Assembly: GCF_003971195.1 (NCBI RefSeq)
Contig: NZ_CP034593.1
Span: 2,294,001 to 2,358,000, forward strand
From: Flaviflexus ciconiae
Lineage (GTDB): Bacteria; Actinomycetota; Actinomycetes; Actinomycetales; Actinomycetaceae
Length of the DNA: 64,000 nucleotides
Direction: 5' to 3'
Shown piece by piece: positions 16,258 to 23,800 of the stretch. A program made the position numbers and the translations under genes. The notes beneath the pieces were generated by a model, which saw only the letters and a list, made by a program, of their open reading frames with translations, was not told where the DNA came from and made no database searches. Within the stretch, counting starts at the first letter, position 1; each line of letters begins with the position of its first letter.

Positions 16258-17031
16258 ATGTCTCACCTTACAGCAGTCCCCTTCCACGGGACCAATATCC
16301 ACGCAGTCAAGAATGACGACGGCATCCACATCGCGGTCCGTCCGGTCTGCGAATCCCTCGGGCTCGACTACTCCGGGCAACTCCAGCGTCTCAAGCGCCA
16401 ACCGTGGGCCTCCGTGGGTGTTATGCCCACGCAGGTACCCGGCGATGTCCAGTCGCGTGAGGTCACCTTCGTGGATCGTCGGACGTTCACCATGTGGCTC
16501 GCCACCATCCAAACCAGCCGCATCAAAAACGAAGCAGCACGTGAACTCCTCGAGGCTTACCAATGCGAAGCCGCTGACACCCTCGACAAATACTTCCACG
16601 AGGGTGGAGTCATCAACCCGCGCGCTAGCGAGCACCAGGTGAACGCGATCATCCGGCAAGCCCAAATGAAGATGGAACTCTGCCAAGCAGCCAAAGGCCT
16701 CATCCACGCCGACCACCTCGAAGCTAGGGCCCGGATTGTTCTCGCTGAAGGGCTCGGTGAGAAGCCTGTCCTCGACCGCGAGAAGAGGCCTCTCTATGTT
16801 CAGGCATACCTCGAGCAGAAGAACCTTTCCACCAGCCAGCTCCGCAAGGTAGCCGGCACATTCGGGAAACGATTGAAGGCCGCCTACACGCTGCGTCACG
16901 GTAAGGCACCTGGCCAGTACCCGCTACAGATCAAGAACGGTCAGATCAAGAACGTCAACGCCTACACCGAAGCTGACCGCCCCCTCATGGACGAGATCTG
17001 GACCGATTACTACGCACAGGTGGCGTCATGA
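16258..17031 (+). CDS. Phage antirepressor (P22 Ant-type N-terminal domain)
   Basis: This 257-residue protein opens with the P22_AR_N pattern: FHGTNIHAVKNDDGIHIAVRPVCESLGLDYSGQLQRLKRQPW, then VDRRTFTMWLATI and LLEAYQCEAADTLDKYF. A C-terminal domain (LRKVAGTFGKRLKAAY) ends the protein. Such proteins inactivate the lysogeny repressor. The start ATG 16258 follows AAAGGAATTAG. The next small gene overlaps its stop. Confidence 0.8.
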   Translation: MSHLTAVPFHGTNIHAVKNDDGIHIAVRPVCESLGLDYSGQLQRLKRQPWASVGVMPTQVPGDVQSREVTFVDRRTFTMWLATIQTSRIKNEAARELLEAYQCEAADTLDKYFHEGGVINPRASEHQVNAIIRQAQMKMELCQAAKGLIHADHLEARARIVLAEGLGEKPVLDREKRPLYVQAYLEQKNLSTSQLRKVAGTFGKRLKAAYTLRHGKAPGQYPLQIKNGQIKNVNAYTEADRPLMDEIWTDYYAQVAS

Positions 17032-17204
17032 CCGAACGTCACGTCACCTCGCACCCGTGGGAGCCCGGCCGCATCGCACTCTATCAAGGCGATCCATTCG
17101 GTGAAGACCGGATCCTGCTCGCCATCATCACCACCAGTGAAGCCGTCAAGCTCATCAAATCTCTCGCTGACTCGATCGAAGGAACCTCCTCATGGCTCAA
17201 GTAA
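17028..17204 (+). CDS. Small phage protein, unknown
   Basis: A 58-residue product (start MTERHVTSHPWEPGRIALYQ, end GTSSWLK). It is coupled by ATGA to the antirepressor stop and overlaps the next start by 13 bases. It contains one short αβ-like unit (ILLAIITTSEAVKLIKSLAD). No known family. Confidence 0.55.
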   Translation: MTERHVTSHPWEPGRIALYQGDPFGEDRILLAIITTSEAVKLIKSLADSIEGTSSWLK

Positions 17205-17506
17205 AAGACTTATTCGTCAAAATTAATCCCTCCCTCAAAGTCAAACATGATCGCGCCATCCTGGACCTCGAAGACCTCCGTCTTGGTCCCAGTTTCAGTG
17301 TTGGTGATGTACGCCTGCCCGTCATCCACGAGAACGACGGTGATCTCGTCATGAATTCACTAGCTCAGAAATGGGTTGACCAGGCCTATGCCCTGATCCA
17401 GCACCCCTCCGATGCGCCGACGAGCCCGGCCCGGATCCGCACCGCTGTTTTCTGCCTCCAACGGGCCATCAAGCTCAGTCACCAGCCGCCAGGGGAGACA
17501 GCATGA
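17192..17506 (+). CDS. Phage early protein, unknown
   Basis: A 104-residue soluble protein. The ribosome site GAAGGAACC lies inside the preceding gene. No recognised motif. The C-terminal half has an amphipathic helix (PARIRTAVFCLQRAIKLS). It is the last rightward gene before the opposing glycine-zipper gene. Confidence 0.55.
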   Translation: MAQVKDLFVKINPSLKVKHDRAILDLEDLRLGPSFSVGDVRLPVIHENDGDLVMNSLAQKWVDQAYALIQHPSDAPTSPARIRTAVFCLQRAIKLSHQPPGETA

Positions 17507-17526
17507 ACACCCTTCGCTGGGGCCAG

Positions 17527-18015
17527 CTACTGATTGGTGAGGTTGATTCCAACCGCGGCCGCCGCGGCTCCAATGCTTGTACCTGCAGCAGTCCCGAAAC
17601 TGGTCGCGAAGCTCTCTATGAACTTGCCGGTGCCCGACTTGCCAGCAACGTCTTCCCGAACGCTCTTGATCTCGTCTCGAAGGGAGTCGAGTTCACCCTG
17701 GAGTTCGGAACGACTGTCAACGGAACCACTTTCCGGTTCCGCCTGCTCCACGAGGCTGGTCAGACGATCGAGGGACTCCGCAAGGACGGTTACCCGACTA
17801 TCGATCTTCTTGGTGTCGCTCGCAAGCTCACGATATGCCCTGATGCACAGTTCGATCCCGATCTTGCATTGTGCAATCCAAGCAGTGTGCAACGTGCTTA
17901 TATCGCCTCCGTTGCGACCCACGTCGTTGATGACCTTGTTCCAGGATTCAAGCTGTTCTTGCAGGAGCTCGAGACTCTGTTCCCTGAGCGGCAACGCTTT
18001 CCTGTAGTCAACCAT
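17527..18015 (-). CDS. Coiled-coil protein with glycine-zipper C-terminus, inserted against the operon
   Basis: A 162-residue protein read leftward. Residues ~1-120 are helical, with heptads (REQSLELLQEQLESWNKVIND, VTVLAESLDRLTSLVEQAE, ELDSLRDEIKSVREDVAGK). The C-terminus (FGTAAGTSIGAAAAAVG) has GxxxGxxxG spacing typical of membrane-inserting glycine zippers. The start ATG 18015 has GAGGAGGAAGA before it. A rightward frame over the same DNA has unnatural composition and is rejected. Opposite orientation inside the early operon is typical of an independently expressed lysogenic ('moron') gene, for example for superinfection exclusion; this is inference. Confidence 0.7.
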   Translation of the reverse strand: MVDYRKALPLREQSLELLQEQLESWNKVINDVGRNGGDISTLHTAWIAQCKIGIELCIRAYRELASDTKKIDSRVTVLAESLDRLTSLVEQAEPESGSVDSRSELQGELDSLRDEIKSVREDVAGKSGTGKFIESFATSFGTAAGTSIGAAAAAVGINLTNQ

Positions 18016-18017
18016 TC

Positions 18018-18066
18018 TTCCTCCTCAGTAGGTGTGACTAGCACTCCTCAGCCTACTGAGGAGGAA
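18018..18066. repeat. Perfect 15-bp inverted repeat covering the ribosome site of the leftward gene
   Basis: TTCCTCCTCAGTAGG (18018-18032) and CCTACTGAGGAGGAA (18052-18066) are exact inverse copies around a 19-base loop. The left arm contains the Shine-Dalgarno of the gene starting at 18015. A transcript beginning upstream of both arms would hide that site in a stem; one starting in the loop would not. Confidence 0.7.
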
Positions 18067-18113
18067 CCCCCAGCGTCCCCAGAATCACGTGATGCGGGGG
18101 AGGTGAACCAGAA

Positions 18114-18329
18114 ATGAGCACTCCTCTGCAGGATCGGCGTGAAGCCGAAACTCGGATGGTTTCGAAACAACGCGCAGCCGAACTCCTCGACGTCGGCATC
18201 GATTTCATTTCAGCCCGCATCGCCGACGGAACAATTCCCGCCGTGAAACTCGGCCACCGCACCGTCCGCATACGCCTGAAAGACCTAGAAACCTTCATGA
18301 ACCAACGCCCCTGGCGCAACCCCGCATAA
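18114..18329 (+). CDS. Excisionase-type DNA-binding protein
   Basis: A 71-residue protein with a MerR/excisionase-like winged helix: VSKQRAAELLDVGIDFISARIADGTIPAVKLGHRTVRIRLKDLETFM. The size and fold suit an Xis or a small early regulator. The start is ATG 18114; an internal ATG at 18156 would still keep the domain. Confidence 0.65.
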   Translation: MSTPLQDRREAETRMVSKQRAAELLDVGIDFISARIADGTIPAVKLGHRTVRIRLKDLETFMNQRPWRNPA

Positions 18330-18333
18330 AAAA

Positions 18334-18363
18334 GTCCCCCACCTGCAGCAACAAGCGGGGGAC
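18334..18363. terminator. GTCCCCC/GGGGGAC hairpin with A-run on its left
   Basis: A seven-bp stem (18334-18340 with 18357-18363) is preceded by AAAAAA. Read leftward it ends in TTTTTT, so it can terminate leftward transcription entering the glycine-zipper region. Rightward it lacks a U-run. Confidence 0.5.
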
Positions 18364-18404
18364 CAAAGACAGCCAAACAAACTATCTAACCCAAAGGATA
18401 CCCC

Positions 18405-18641
18405 ATGCGACTGAAACAAAAACTCTCAGACCCCTCTGCTAGAAACCCACGCTTCCAAGGTCTGTTCGAGTGCGAGCACTGTGGCCACCTCGACAAGGCC
18501 AACGCATATAACGACATCCACTTCTGGGAAGACGTCATGCCCTACATGCAATGCCCTTCCTGCCGCCGCGACTCAACTGCCGTCGCCTGCGAGCCCCGCG
18601 CGGACGGGCATGGCTGCACCTGCGGAAAGACGGGAGCCTGA
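18405..18641 (+). CDS. Small zinc-ribbon-like phage protein
   Basis: A 78-residue protein with CEHC (residue ~24) and CPSC (~51) pairs arranged as a zinc ribbon, plus a Cys-rich tail (HGCTCGKTG). The start ATG 18405 follows AAAGGA. Nucleic-acid or protein binding is possible. The early operon contains several such proteins. Confidence 0.6.
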   Translation: MRLKQKLSDPSARNPRFQGLFECEHCGHLDKANAYNDIHFWEDVMPYMQCPSCRRDSTAVACEPRADGHGCTCGKTGA

Positions 18642-18644
18642 CCC

Positions 18645-18806
18645 ATGAAACCCGCCATCATCTACGCGACCTTGACCCTTGTCGCAGCAGCACTCTGGGC
18701 AACGCATCTGCCGAGCCCTAACCCCATCAATGGGAGCTTCATCGGGATGTGCGCCGCGCTTGGCATGCTCGGACACTCCCTCATGAACGTGGAGGTCACG
18801 AAATGA
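18645..18806 (+). CDS. Small membrane protein
   Basis: A 53-residue product with two hydrophobic stretches (AIIYATLTLVAAALWA and FIGMCAALGMLGHSLM). It overlaps the next start by ATGA. No known function. Confidence 0.5.
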   Translation: MKPAIIYATLTLVAAALWATHLPSPNPINGSFIGMCAALGMLGHSLMNVEVTK

Positions 18807-18982
18807 CCACCTACCAGTTCCCCGCAGAACCCGCGGGTCCGGTCTGGGACCGTGAAGGCCGTAAATGGGCACGTGAATTCGTCCTCTGGACCACACTCAG
18901 CGGACCCGGCTACAAGTACTCATCGTGGCTTGGCCTGCTCTACGAGCAAGGTCCCCTCACTGACGAGGAGCCAATCACATGA
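18803..18982 (+). CDS. Small phage protein, unknown
   Basis: A 59-residue protein rich in aromatic residues (VWDREGRKWAREFVLWTTL). Start and stop both overlap neighbours (ATGA), which marks it as a real operon member. Confidence 0.55.
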   Translation: MTTYQFPAEPAGPVWDREGRKWAREFVLWTTLSGPGYKYSSWLGLLYEQGPLTDEEPIT

Positions 18983-19230
18983 TCCGCATCGCAGACATCC
19001 TCACCGAATACGCCGATGCGTTCGCGACCGGCGACCGTGACCCGCACCTATCGAATATCTCAACGGATTTGATGGTGATCGCAGCGGCGATCCACGGCGG
19101 GAAGGGCCGTCCCCTTGTCACGGACCACGGAGCTCGCAGGCTGCGCCGCGAAATCTTGATCTGCATTCACGGACGTGGGCACTGGGCAACAGAATGCACC
19201 CCGGCCTGCCGTGAAGGGAGCACAGCATGA
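18979..19230 (+). CDS. Small phage protein, unknown
   Basis: An 83-residue protein in the overlapping chain. It has a helical N-terminus and a C-terminus with two cysteines and a histidine (HGRGHWATECTPAC). No family recognised. Confidence 0.5.
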   Translation: MIRIADILTEYADAFATGDRDPHLSNISTDLMVIAAAIHGGKGRPLVTDHGARRLRREILICIHGRGHWATECTPACREGSTA

Positions 19231-19493
19231 ACACTCAGCTCTGGCTCGCACTCATCATCACGGGCATCAACGTGGCGTGCACGCTCGTCAACGTCTGGCC
19301 GCTCCTACGCGAACGCCGGGCCCGTAAGCGCGTGCAGCAGGTCATTTCCCGTGTCCGCTCCGGCCTGCCCCACATCACCGAACTGGCTGAAGCCCACCAT
19401 GCCGGCGACGTCGCGAAAGCGGACCAGATTCGCACCCATCTAGCGAACGAGCACGGTATTCACGTCGGGGAACTTCCAGGGGAGGAGGTATGA
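19227..19493 (+). CDS. Single-span membrane protein, unknown
   Basis: An 88-residue protein. Residues ~5-27 form one membrane helix (LWLALIITGINVACTLVNVWPLL), followed by a basic stretch (RERRARKRVQQ) on the cytoplasmic side and a helical tail. It is linked by ATGA on both sides. Confidence 0.55.
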   Translation: MNTQLWLALIITGINVACTLVNVWPLLRERRARKRVQQVISRVRSGLPHITELAEAHHAGDVAKADQIRTHLANEHGIHVGELPGEEV

Positions 19494-20473
19494 ACCCGTT
19501 CATTACCCTCACCTTCGGGAAGGACGGGACAGCACTCACTGTCCGTGGGAAGTCGATCTTTATCGCGATCCCTGAGACCGCGAAACTGGTTGATCATCTG
19601 CGGATGCTTGAAATCCGGCCCCGCCGCGCCTGGCTCGAGCCCGTTCATTTGAAGAATGGCATCATCTCCACCCCCAAGGGCCAAATCCATGTCACCACTG
19701 GTGGCCCCACCGTGAAGACCCCGTTCTCAATCGACGACGCCGAGACGCTTGCAGACTTGCTGCTTGAGTTCGAGCAGGCCCGTAAGGCACAGATCCAGCC
19801 CTGTTCGATCTGCGGGGAAGCCCTACCTCCAGGCCAGTCTGAGCCTGCACATTCTCCATGTGCAGCGAAGCAGGCTGAAGCTCAAGCGAAGGTACTCACC
19901 TCGAAACCTACGGCCCCGCAGCGAGTCTGTGGGGAATGCGGTGAGCCACTAACCAAGGACGCCACCCCGAGGAGCCTCTACCACCCGGTATGCGCCTATA
20001 AGCGGAAGAACCGGCTCCAGAAAGAACGCCAACGCGCACGCCGCGCAAGTGGCGCCCAGCAGGCCGTGACGAAGGTGCGTCCGTGCCGCGAATGTGGCCA
20101 GCCACTACCGGCCGACGTGTACAGCTCCACGCTCTATCACGCCGAATGTGCAGCCTTGCGGACAGTACGGGCCCGTAAGCGCAAGCGCAAGCCCGCGATC
20201 CCCTGTGCCAAATGTGGGTCCATGATTGCCGAGCCCTACGGCACCCAGCGTTATTGCGAGGCCTGCGCCGCGAAACCCCGGCGCGAGGTGATCGAGTGCG
20301 AGACCTGCCAAACCCGGATCGAGACGCCCGCTAGCAGGCAACGCTTCTGCAAGCCCTGCGCCCAGCGAAGGCGTGAAACCTACTACGTCCGTGTTGGTCG
20401 CTTCCGCTATCTCGAGCAGAAGAAGCAGATGGACGAAGCCCGCAAACAACTCAGTGAAGGAACCACATCATGA
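19490..20473 (+). CDS. Multi-zinc-ribbon phage protein
   Basis: A 327-residue protein. The first ~100 residues are a β-rich domain (LTVRGKSIFIAIP). A string of zinc knuckles then follows: CSICGEALP, CGECGEPL, CRECGQPLP, CAKCGSMIAE and CETCQTRIE, each with a downstream Cys pair (e.g. CEACAAK, CKPCAQR). Separating segments are very basic (RKNRLQKERQRARR, RARKRKRKP). This points to nucleic-acid binding. It is large for this part of a phage operon and I do not recognise the family. Confidence 0.6.
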   Translation: MNPFITLTFGKDGTALTVRGKSIFIAIPETAKLVDHLRMLEIRPRRAWLEPVHLKNGIISTPKGQIHVTTGGPTVKTPFSIDDAETLADLLLEFEQARKAQIQPCSICGEALPPGQSEPAHSPCAAKQAEAQAKVLTSKPTAPQRVCGECGEPLTKDATPRSLYHPVCAYKRKNRLQKERQRARRASGAQQAVTKVRPCRECGQPLPADVYSSTLYHAECAALRTVRARKRKRKPAIPCAKCGSMIAEPYGTQRYCEACAAKPRREVIECETCQTRIETPASRQRFCKPCAQRRRETYYVRVGRFRYLEQKKQMDEARKQLSEGTTS

Positions 20474-21147
20474 CCACCCTCCAGAATCAGAATCTGGATG
20501 AAGCCCTCCTTGCCTTCCACAAGGAACTCCCAGACGATCTCAACGCCGCCCAGGCACGCAGACTCCTCGCAGAGCAGGGAATCATCTTCTTCTGCACACC
20601 AGTGATCGAAGAAGAAGGCAGGATCACCCTCACCGGCAAACTCATCCACGTCGACTCCGGTGACGAACTCAAAGCCGAGTTCCCACTCTTCTATGACAAC
20701 GACTTCCCCCGCTCAGCCCAGACGCTGTCTGACGGGCTCCTGCACCTCCTAGCAGGCCTCCCCGCCGCTCGTCCCGCTCCACAAGCGCAGCGCCCCACAA
20801 CCCCCGCAACATCTGCTTCCCAGGCCTCACAGGCAACGAATGCGGTGCGACAGGCCCGCCCCACCCCCAAGCCCGGACAAGGCCCCATGACTCCCAGTCA
20901 GTGGCAGGCAATCCACGGCAGATTCAAGACCCTCGGCATCATCGACGCCGACAAACAAATCGGCCACATCTCCCATGCAACAAACAAAAGAATCACCAAG
21001 GCCGCCGACATGACCGCCGCTGACGCGTCCGCAGTCATCACCCACCTCGACCAACTCATCAAAGACGAAGCCGACCGCAGGGCAGAAGCAGGCCGCCAAG
21101 CCGCACAGACCCCCACCCACGAACCCGAACCAGAAGACGCAGCATGA
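20470..21147 (+). CDS. ERF-like single-strand annealing protein candidate
   Basis: A protein of 225 residues. The N-terminal domain (GRITLTGKLIHVDSGDELKAEFPLF) has the β-hairpin character of ERF/Rad52-type phage recombinases. A Pro/Ala-rich linker leads to a C-terminal module (MTPSQWQAIHGRFKTLGI, ITKAADMTAADASAVITHLDQL) that commonly ends such proteins. SSB and RusA genes downstream fit a recombination set. The core domain match is weak. Confidence 0.45.
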   Translation: MTTLQNQNLDEALLAFHKELPDDLNAAQARRLLAEQGIIFFCTPVIEEEGRITLTGKLIHVDSGDELKAEFPLFYDNDFPRSAQTLSDGLLHLLAGLPAARPAPQAQRPTTPATSASQASQATNAVRQARPTPKPGQGPMTPSQWQAIHGRFKTLGIIDADKQIGHISHATNKRITKAADMTAADASAVITHLDQLIKDEADRRAEAGRQAAQTPTHEPEPEDAA

Positions 21148-21308
21148 CCACCGAACCCACACGACTCTACGTCCCACCCACAACAAAACTCGCACTCGCG
21201 GATGCCGTGATCGAGGCGATGACGCCGTTCATTCTGCAGACCGTGAAACACCCGCAGCTCCTCATGGCTGAGGGGGAACCCCGCGACGACTCAGAAGAGA
21301 TGGACTGA
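21144..21308 (+). CDS. Small acidic phage protein
   Basis: A 54-residue product (MTTEPTRLYVPPTTKLAL to DDSEEMD) coupled by ATGA to the previous gene, with the next start four bases after its stop. Unknown role. Confidence 0.5.
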   Translation: MTTEPTRLYVPPTTKLALADAVIEAMTPFILQTVKHPQLLMAEGEPRDDSEEMD

Positions 21309-21311
21309 CTC

Positions 21312-22248
21312 ATGGCGAAAATGCGTGGCATCAAGCCGGAAGCCTTCACGGACGACAAAGTCCTTGAGCTGAGCCCTCTTGCTCGCTGGCTGTTCGTGGG
21401 CATGTGGACCCAGGCCTGCGACAACGGCCACCTGGACGACAAACCAGTCCAGTTGAAGGTTCGACTCCTCCCTGTCGATAACTGCGACGTGGAAGCTCTC
21501 ATCCAGGAACTGCTCGACACGGGGCAGGTGACTCGTCACGACGGCTGGCTCAAGGTCGAGAACCTGTCAGAGCACCAAAGGATCGATCGCCGTTACCTGT
21601 CCCTGTGTAAGTGGTGTGAACACGATGAGGATGCCCTCTACTACCCAGACGACAAGTCCACCCGTCGGGCACCCAAGGCAACGCCTTCCATCCAGCCTTC
21701 AGCCCAGCGTGCACCCGACGAGACCACAGAGGGCGCGCCCCGTGACCCCGACGAGAACCCACCGGAACCACATGGCGAACCCAACGGGCACCCAACGGGC
21801 ACACGACGGGGACACGACGGGGACACGACGGGCACCCAACGTGTGCACGACGTAGAAGGTGAAGGTGAAGGTGAGAAGAAGGTGAAGGTGAATAACCCCC
21901 CTACCCCCAAGGGGGAGCCCGTCCCGTTCCCGGGCCGTGCGCCTCCCCGAGGACTGGCAGCCAAACGACACGCACCGGAAGATCGCGTCCGAGGTCGGGG
22001 TAGACCTCGAGGCGGAGGCCGTGAAGATGCGTGACTGGGCCGCAGCAGGAGGCAAGACCGCGAAAGACTGGGACGCCAGGTTCCGGAACTGGCTACGCAA
22101 AGCTGGGGAACTCCGGCCGAGAGCGAGCAGCGGCTACACCGGCCCACCTGGAGTATCCCGGATGGATCTCTGGGCCCAATCCGCCCAGAACCTCAACCAG
22201 CGCATGTCCCCGGGTCCGTCGATGTTCGCCATCGAAGGCGGTGCCTAG
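21312..22248 (+). CDS. Phage replication initiator-like protein, split by a frameshift
   Basis: The first frame (21312-22034) gives an N-terminal winged-helix module typical of phage replication proteins: MRGIKPEAFTDDKVLELSPLARWLFVGMWTQACDNGHL. A second frame (+1, open from 21892 to 22248) gives the expected C-terminal module: RLPEDWQPNDTHRKIASEVGVDLEAEAVKMRDW, DWDARFRNWLRKAG. In intact relatives these belong to one chain. The switch must lie between 21892 and 21937, where three C/G runs occur (CCCCCC, CCCCC, GGGGG). A GTG at 21937 could alternatively start the C-terminal part on its own. The linker region encodes the iterons. Confidence 0.65.
21782..21891 (+). repeat. 11-bp iterons followed by GGTGAA repeats; candidate replication origin
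   Basis: Six 11-bp units run from 21782 to 21847: two of the form CAACGGGCACM, two exact CGACGGGGACA, one CGACGGGCACC and a diverged CAACGTGTGCA, plus a partial CGACG. They are followed by a purine-rich run of GGTGAA hexamers to ~21891. Eleven is not a multiple of three, so the repeat is not maintained for protein sequence. Iterons within the initiator gene followed by a skewed tract match the lambda O/ori layout. Confidence 0.6.
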
Positions 22249-22250
22249 CG

Positions 22251-22736
22251 ATGAATCCTCAAGCTCGCCGTGACCTCGCCGCCCGAGTGCTCGCAACCGC
22301 CGCATCATGCGACAACCGCAGGCTCGCCTCCGATGACGAACGCCAAATGGCAGTGGCGTTCTGGGCGGAAGCCTTGCATCCCGAGACGACGCTCGCTGAT
22401 GCCACGAACGCCGTCATCGAGCACTACGCCACCACCACCGACTGGCTCATGCCCGCCCATGTCAACAAACTCACCGCAACCTACCGCCGCGAGCGCTTGC
22501 TCGACACTGAGGTGCCGTATCCGCCCGGCCTGGCTGATAGTCCCCAGCTGGAGAACGAATGGCGTAGAGCCTGGCATCAGGCCGTGAAGCAGGGTGCGAG
22601 TCCGGAGACTGCGCAGGGTCTGGCGTGGGAGCGGATCGGGAGAACGCCGCCCCGGGAACTTCCCGCTGCTCCGACTGCTGACGTTAAAGCTGCTCTTGCC
22701 CGATTTAAAACTACTTTCGGAAGGAAAACTCGATGA
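22251..22736 (+). CDS. Helicase-loader-like phage replication accessory protein (tentative)
   Basis: A 161-residue helical protein with a pattern often found next to phage initiators: ERQMAVAFWAEALHPETTLADATNAVIEHYATTTDWLMPAHVNKL, then an Arg-rich helix and a C-terminal basic tail (RFKTTFGRKTR). The small helicase-loading/G39P-like proteins share this layout. It overlaps the SSB gene by ATGA. Confidence 0.45.
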   Translation: MNPQARRDLAARVLATAASCDNRRLASDDERQMAVAFWAEALHPETTLADATNAVIEHYATTTDWLMPAHVNKLTATYRRERLLDTEVPYPPGLADSPQLENEWRRAWHQAVKQGASPETAQGLAWERIGRTPPRELPAAPTADVKAALARFKTTFGRKTR

Positions 22737-23215
22737 ATGAACCCACCCTGACCGTGACCGGTAATCTCACTGGTGACCCTGAACTGCGCTACGTTGCCTC
22801 GGGTATCCCGGTTGTGAACTTCACTGTCGCGGCCACGCCCAGGACGTACAACAAGCAAACCCAGCAGTGGGATGACGGCGAAGCGATGTTCATTCGTTGC
22901 ACTGCCTGGCGCGAACACGCAGAGAACATTGCGAACAGTCTCAGCAAGGGCACTCGAGTTCTCGTCACAGGTCGCTTCTCAGTCCGTTCGTACGAGCACG
23001 AAGGCCATAAGCGCACCAGTCTCGAACTCCAAATCGACGACATCGGCCCATCCCTGCGCTACGCCACCACCCAGGTGACCCGCAAATCGTCACAAAACCA
23101 GGCCCAGGGCGCACACGCAGGGCAGTCTGGCACCTCGGGTATAGACGCACCCCTGGGAGGCCCCCAAAACGACCCCTGGACAACCAGCAACTTCGACGAC
23201 ACCCCACCCTTCTGA
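22733..23215 (+). CDS. ssb: Single-stranded DNA-binding protein
   Basis: A 160-residue OB-fold SSB: LTVTGNLTGDPELRYVASGIPVVNFTVA, FIRCTAWREHAENIANSLSKGTRVLVTGRF, SLELQIDDIGPSLRYAT. A flexible Gln/Gly linker follows, with the acidic C-terminal tip DDTPPF that binds partner proteins. It lies between the loader-like gene and rusA. Confidence 0.9.
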   Translation: MNEPTLTVTGNLTGDPELRYVASGIPVVNFTVAATPRTYNKQTQQWDDGEAMFIRCTAWREHAENIANSLSKGTRVLVTGRFSVRSYEHEGHKRTSLELQIDDIGPSLRYATTQVTRKSSQNQAQGAHAGQSGTSGIDAPLGGPQNDPWTTSNFDDTPPF

Positions 23216-23226
23216 GAGCCACAGCC

Positions 23227-23607
23227 ATGACAGACCCAACCGAAACATTCACCCTCACCATCCCCAAAACCGACTGGCTCACCCAAAACGCCCGCGAACA
23301 CTGGGCCACCACAGCACGCAAGAAAAAAGCAATCCGCATGCGCTCGCGGCTTGAGGCACGTCGTCAGGGACTGTCACGGCGGACGGAGAGGACTCTCTCC
23401 ACGATCCTCGTCGGGTATCCATCTGCTCGTCGTGCGGATCCGGAGAACGCAGCGCCCACGATCAAAGCCGCGATCGATGGACTCGTGGATGCCGGCATCC
23501 TCATCGACGACAACTCCACATGGTGGGCACACGGGACCGACCGTGACCCTGAGAAGACCGAGCCAGGCATGTACCGGCTCACGATCACGATGGAGACAGC
23601 AGCATGA
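23227..23607 (+). CDS. RusA-like Holliday-junction resolvase
   Basis: A 126-residue protein with the RusA core ADPENAAPTIKAAIDGLVDAGILIDDNS, containing the acidic metal-binding residues, after an N-terminal β-strand FTLTIPKTDWLTQN with the Asn common to phage RusA. A basic helix (ARKKKAIRMRSR) lies between them. It would resolve or debranch phage DNA before packaging. Confidence 0.8.
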   Translation: MTDPTETFTLTIPKTDWLTQNAREHWATTARKKKAIRMRSRLEARRQGLSRRTERTLSTILVGYPSARRADPENAAPTIKAAIDGLVDAGILIDDNSTWWAHGTDRDPEKTEPGMYRLTITMETAA

Positions 23608-23654
23608 TGACCACCACGCACTGGATGACCTTCATGAAGGAGACAGCAGCATGA
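23592..23654 (+). repeat. Duplicated start region (16-bp direct repeat, 47 bp apart)
   Basis: GGAGACAGCAGCATGA occurs at 23592-23607 and 23639-23654. Each copy carries a ribosome site and an ATGA start/stop overlap. The interval encodes only a 16-codon frame, so a small duplication of the rusA end/start junction is likely. Confidence 0.5.
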
Positions 23655-23800
23655 GACGCGATAAAAACTGCCCGTTCTGCGAGATCATCTCAGGCGCAAC
23701 CCCAGTGGACGCGAATGCGATCAAGACCCCCGGCTATATGGATCTCATCAGTCTGATTATGAAACGTCTCGGACTCAACCCCGAAGAGGAACAAGCATGA
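23651..23800 (+). CDS. 49-residue protein with a HIT-like N-terminal motif
   Basis: It starts at ATG 23651 behind GGAGACAGCAGC. The N-terminus (KNCPFCEIISGATPVDANAI) resembles the opening zinc-binding segment of HIT-family hydrolases (C-x-FC-x-II-x-G), but the catalytic HxHxH part is absent. The C-terminus is a short helix and an acidic end. It overlaps the next gene by ATGA. Confidence 0.5.
   Translation: MRRDKNCPFCEIISGATPVDANAIKTPGYMDLISLIMKRLGLNPEEEQA

Noticed and set aside
16249-16899. Leftward frame opposite the antirepressor gene
   Set aside because: Antisense composition; the rightward antirepressor has recognised motifs.
17503-18117. Rightward 204-codon frame after the 17192 gene
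   Set aside because: It begins with ATGA coupling, which is tempting, but its composition is irregular, while the leftward frame has a strong ribosome site and clear coiled-coil and glycine-zipper structure.
21782-21891. Iteron copy-number change as the cause of the initiator frame break
   Set aside because: Attractive because 11 is not divisible by three, but stops in the second frame at 21853, 21883 and 21889 place the break downstream of the repeats.
23604-23654. A 16-codon gene between rusA and the HIT-like gene
   Set aside because: It arises from the duplicated GGAGACAGCAGCATGA segment; too short and without independent support.
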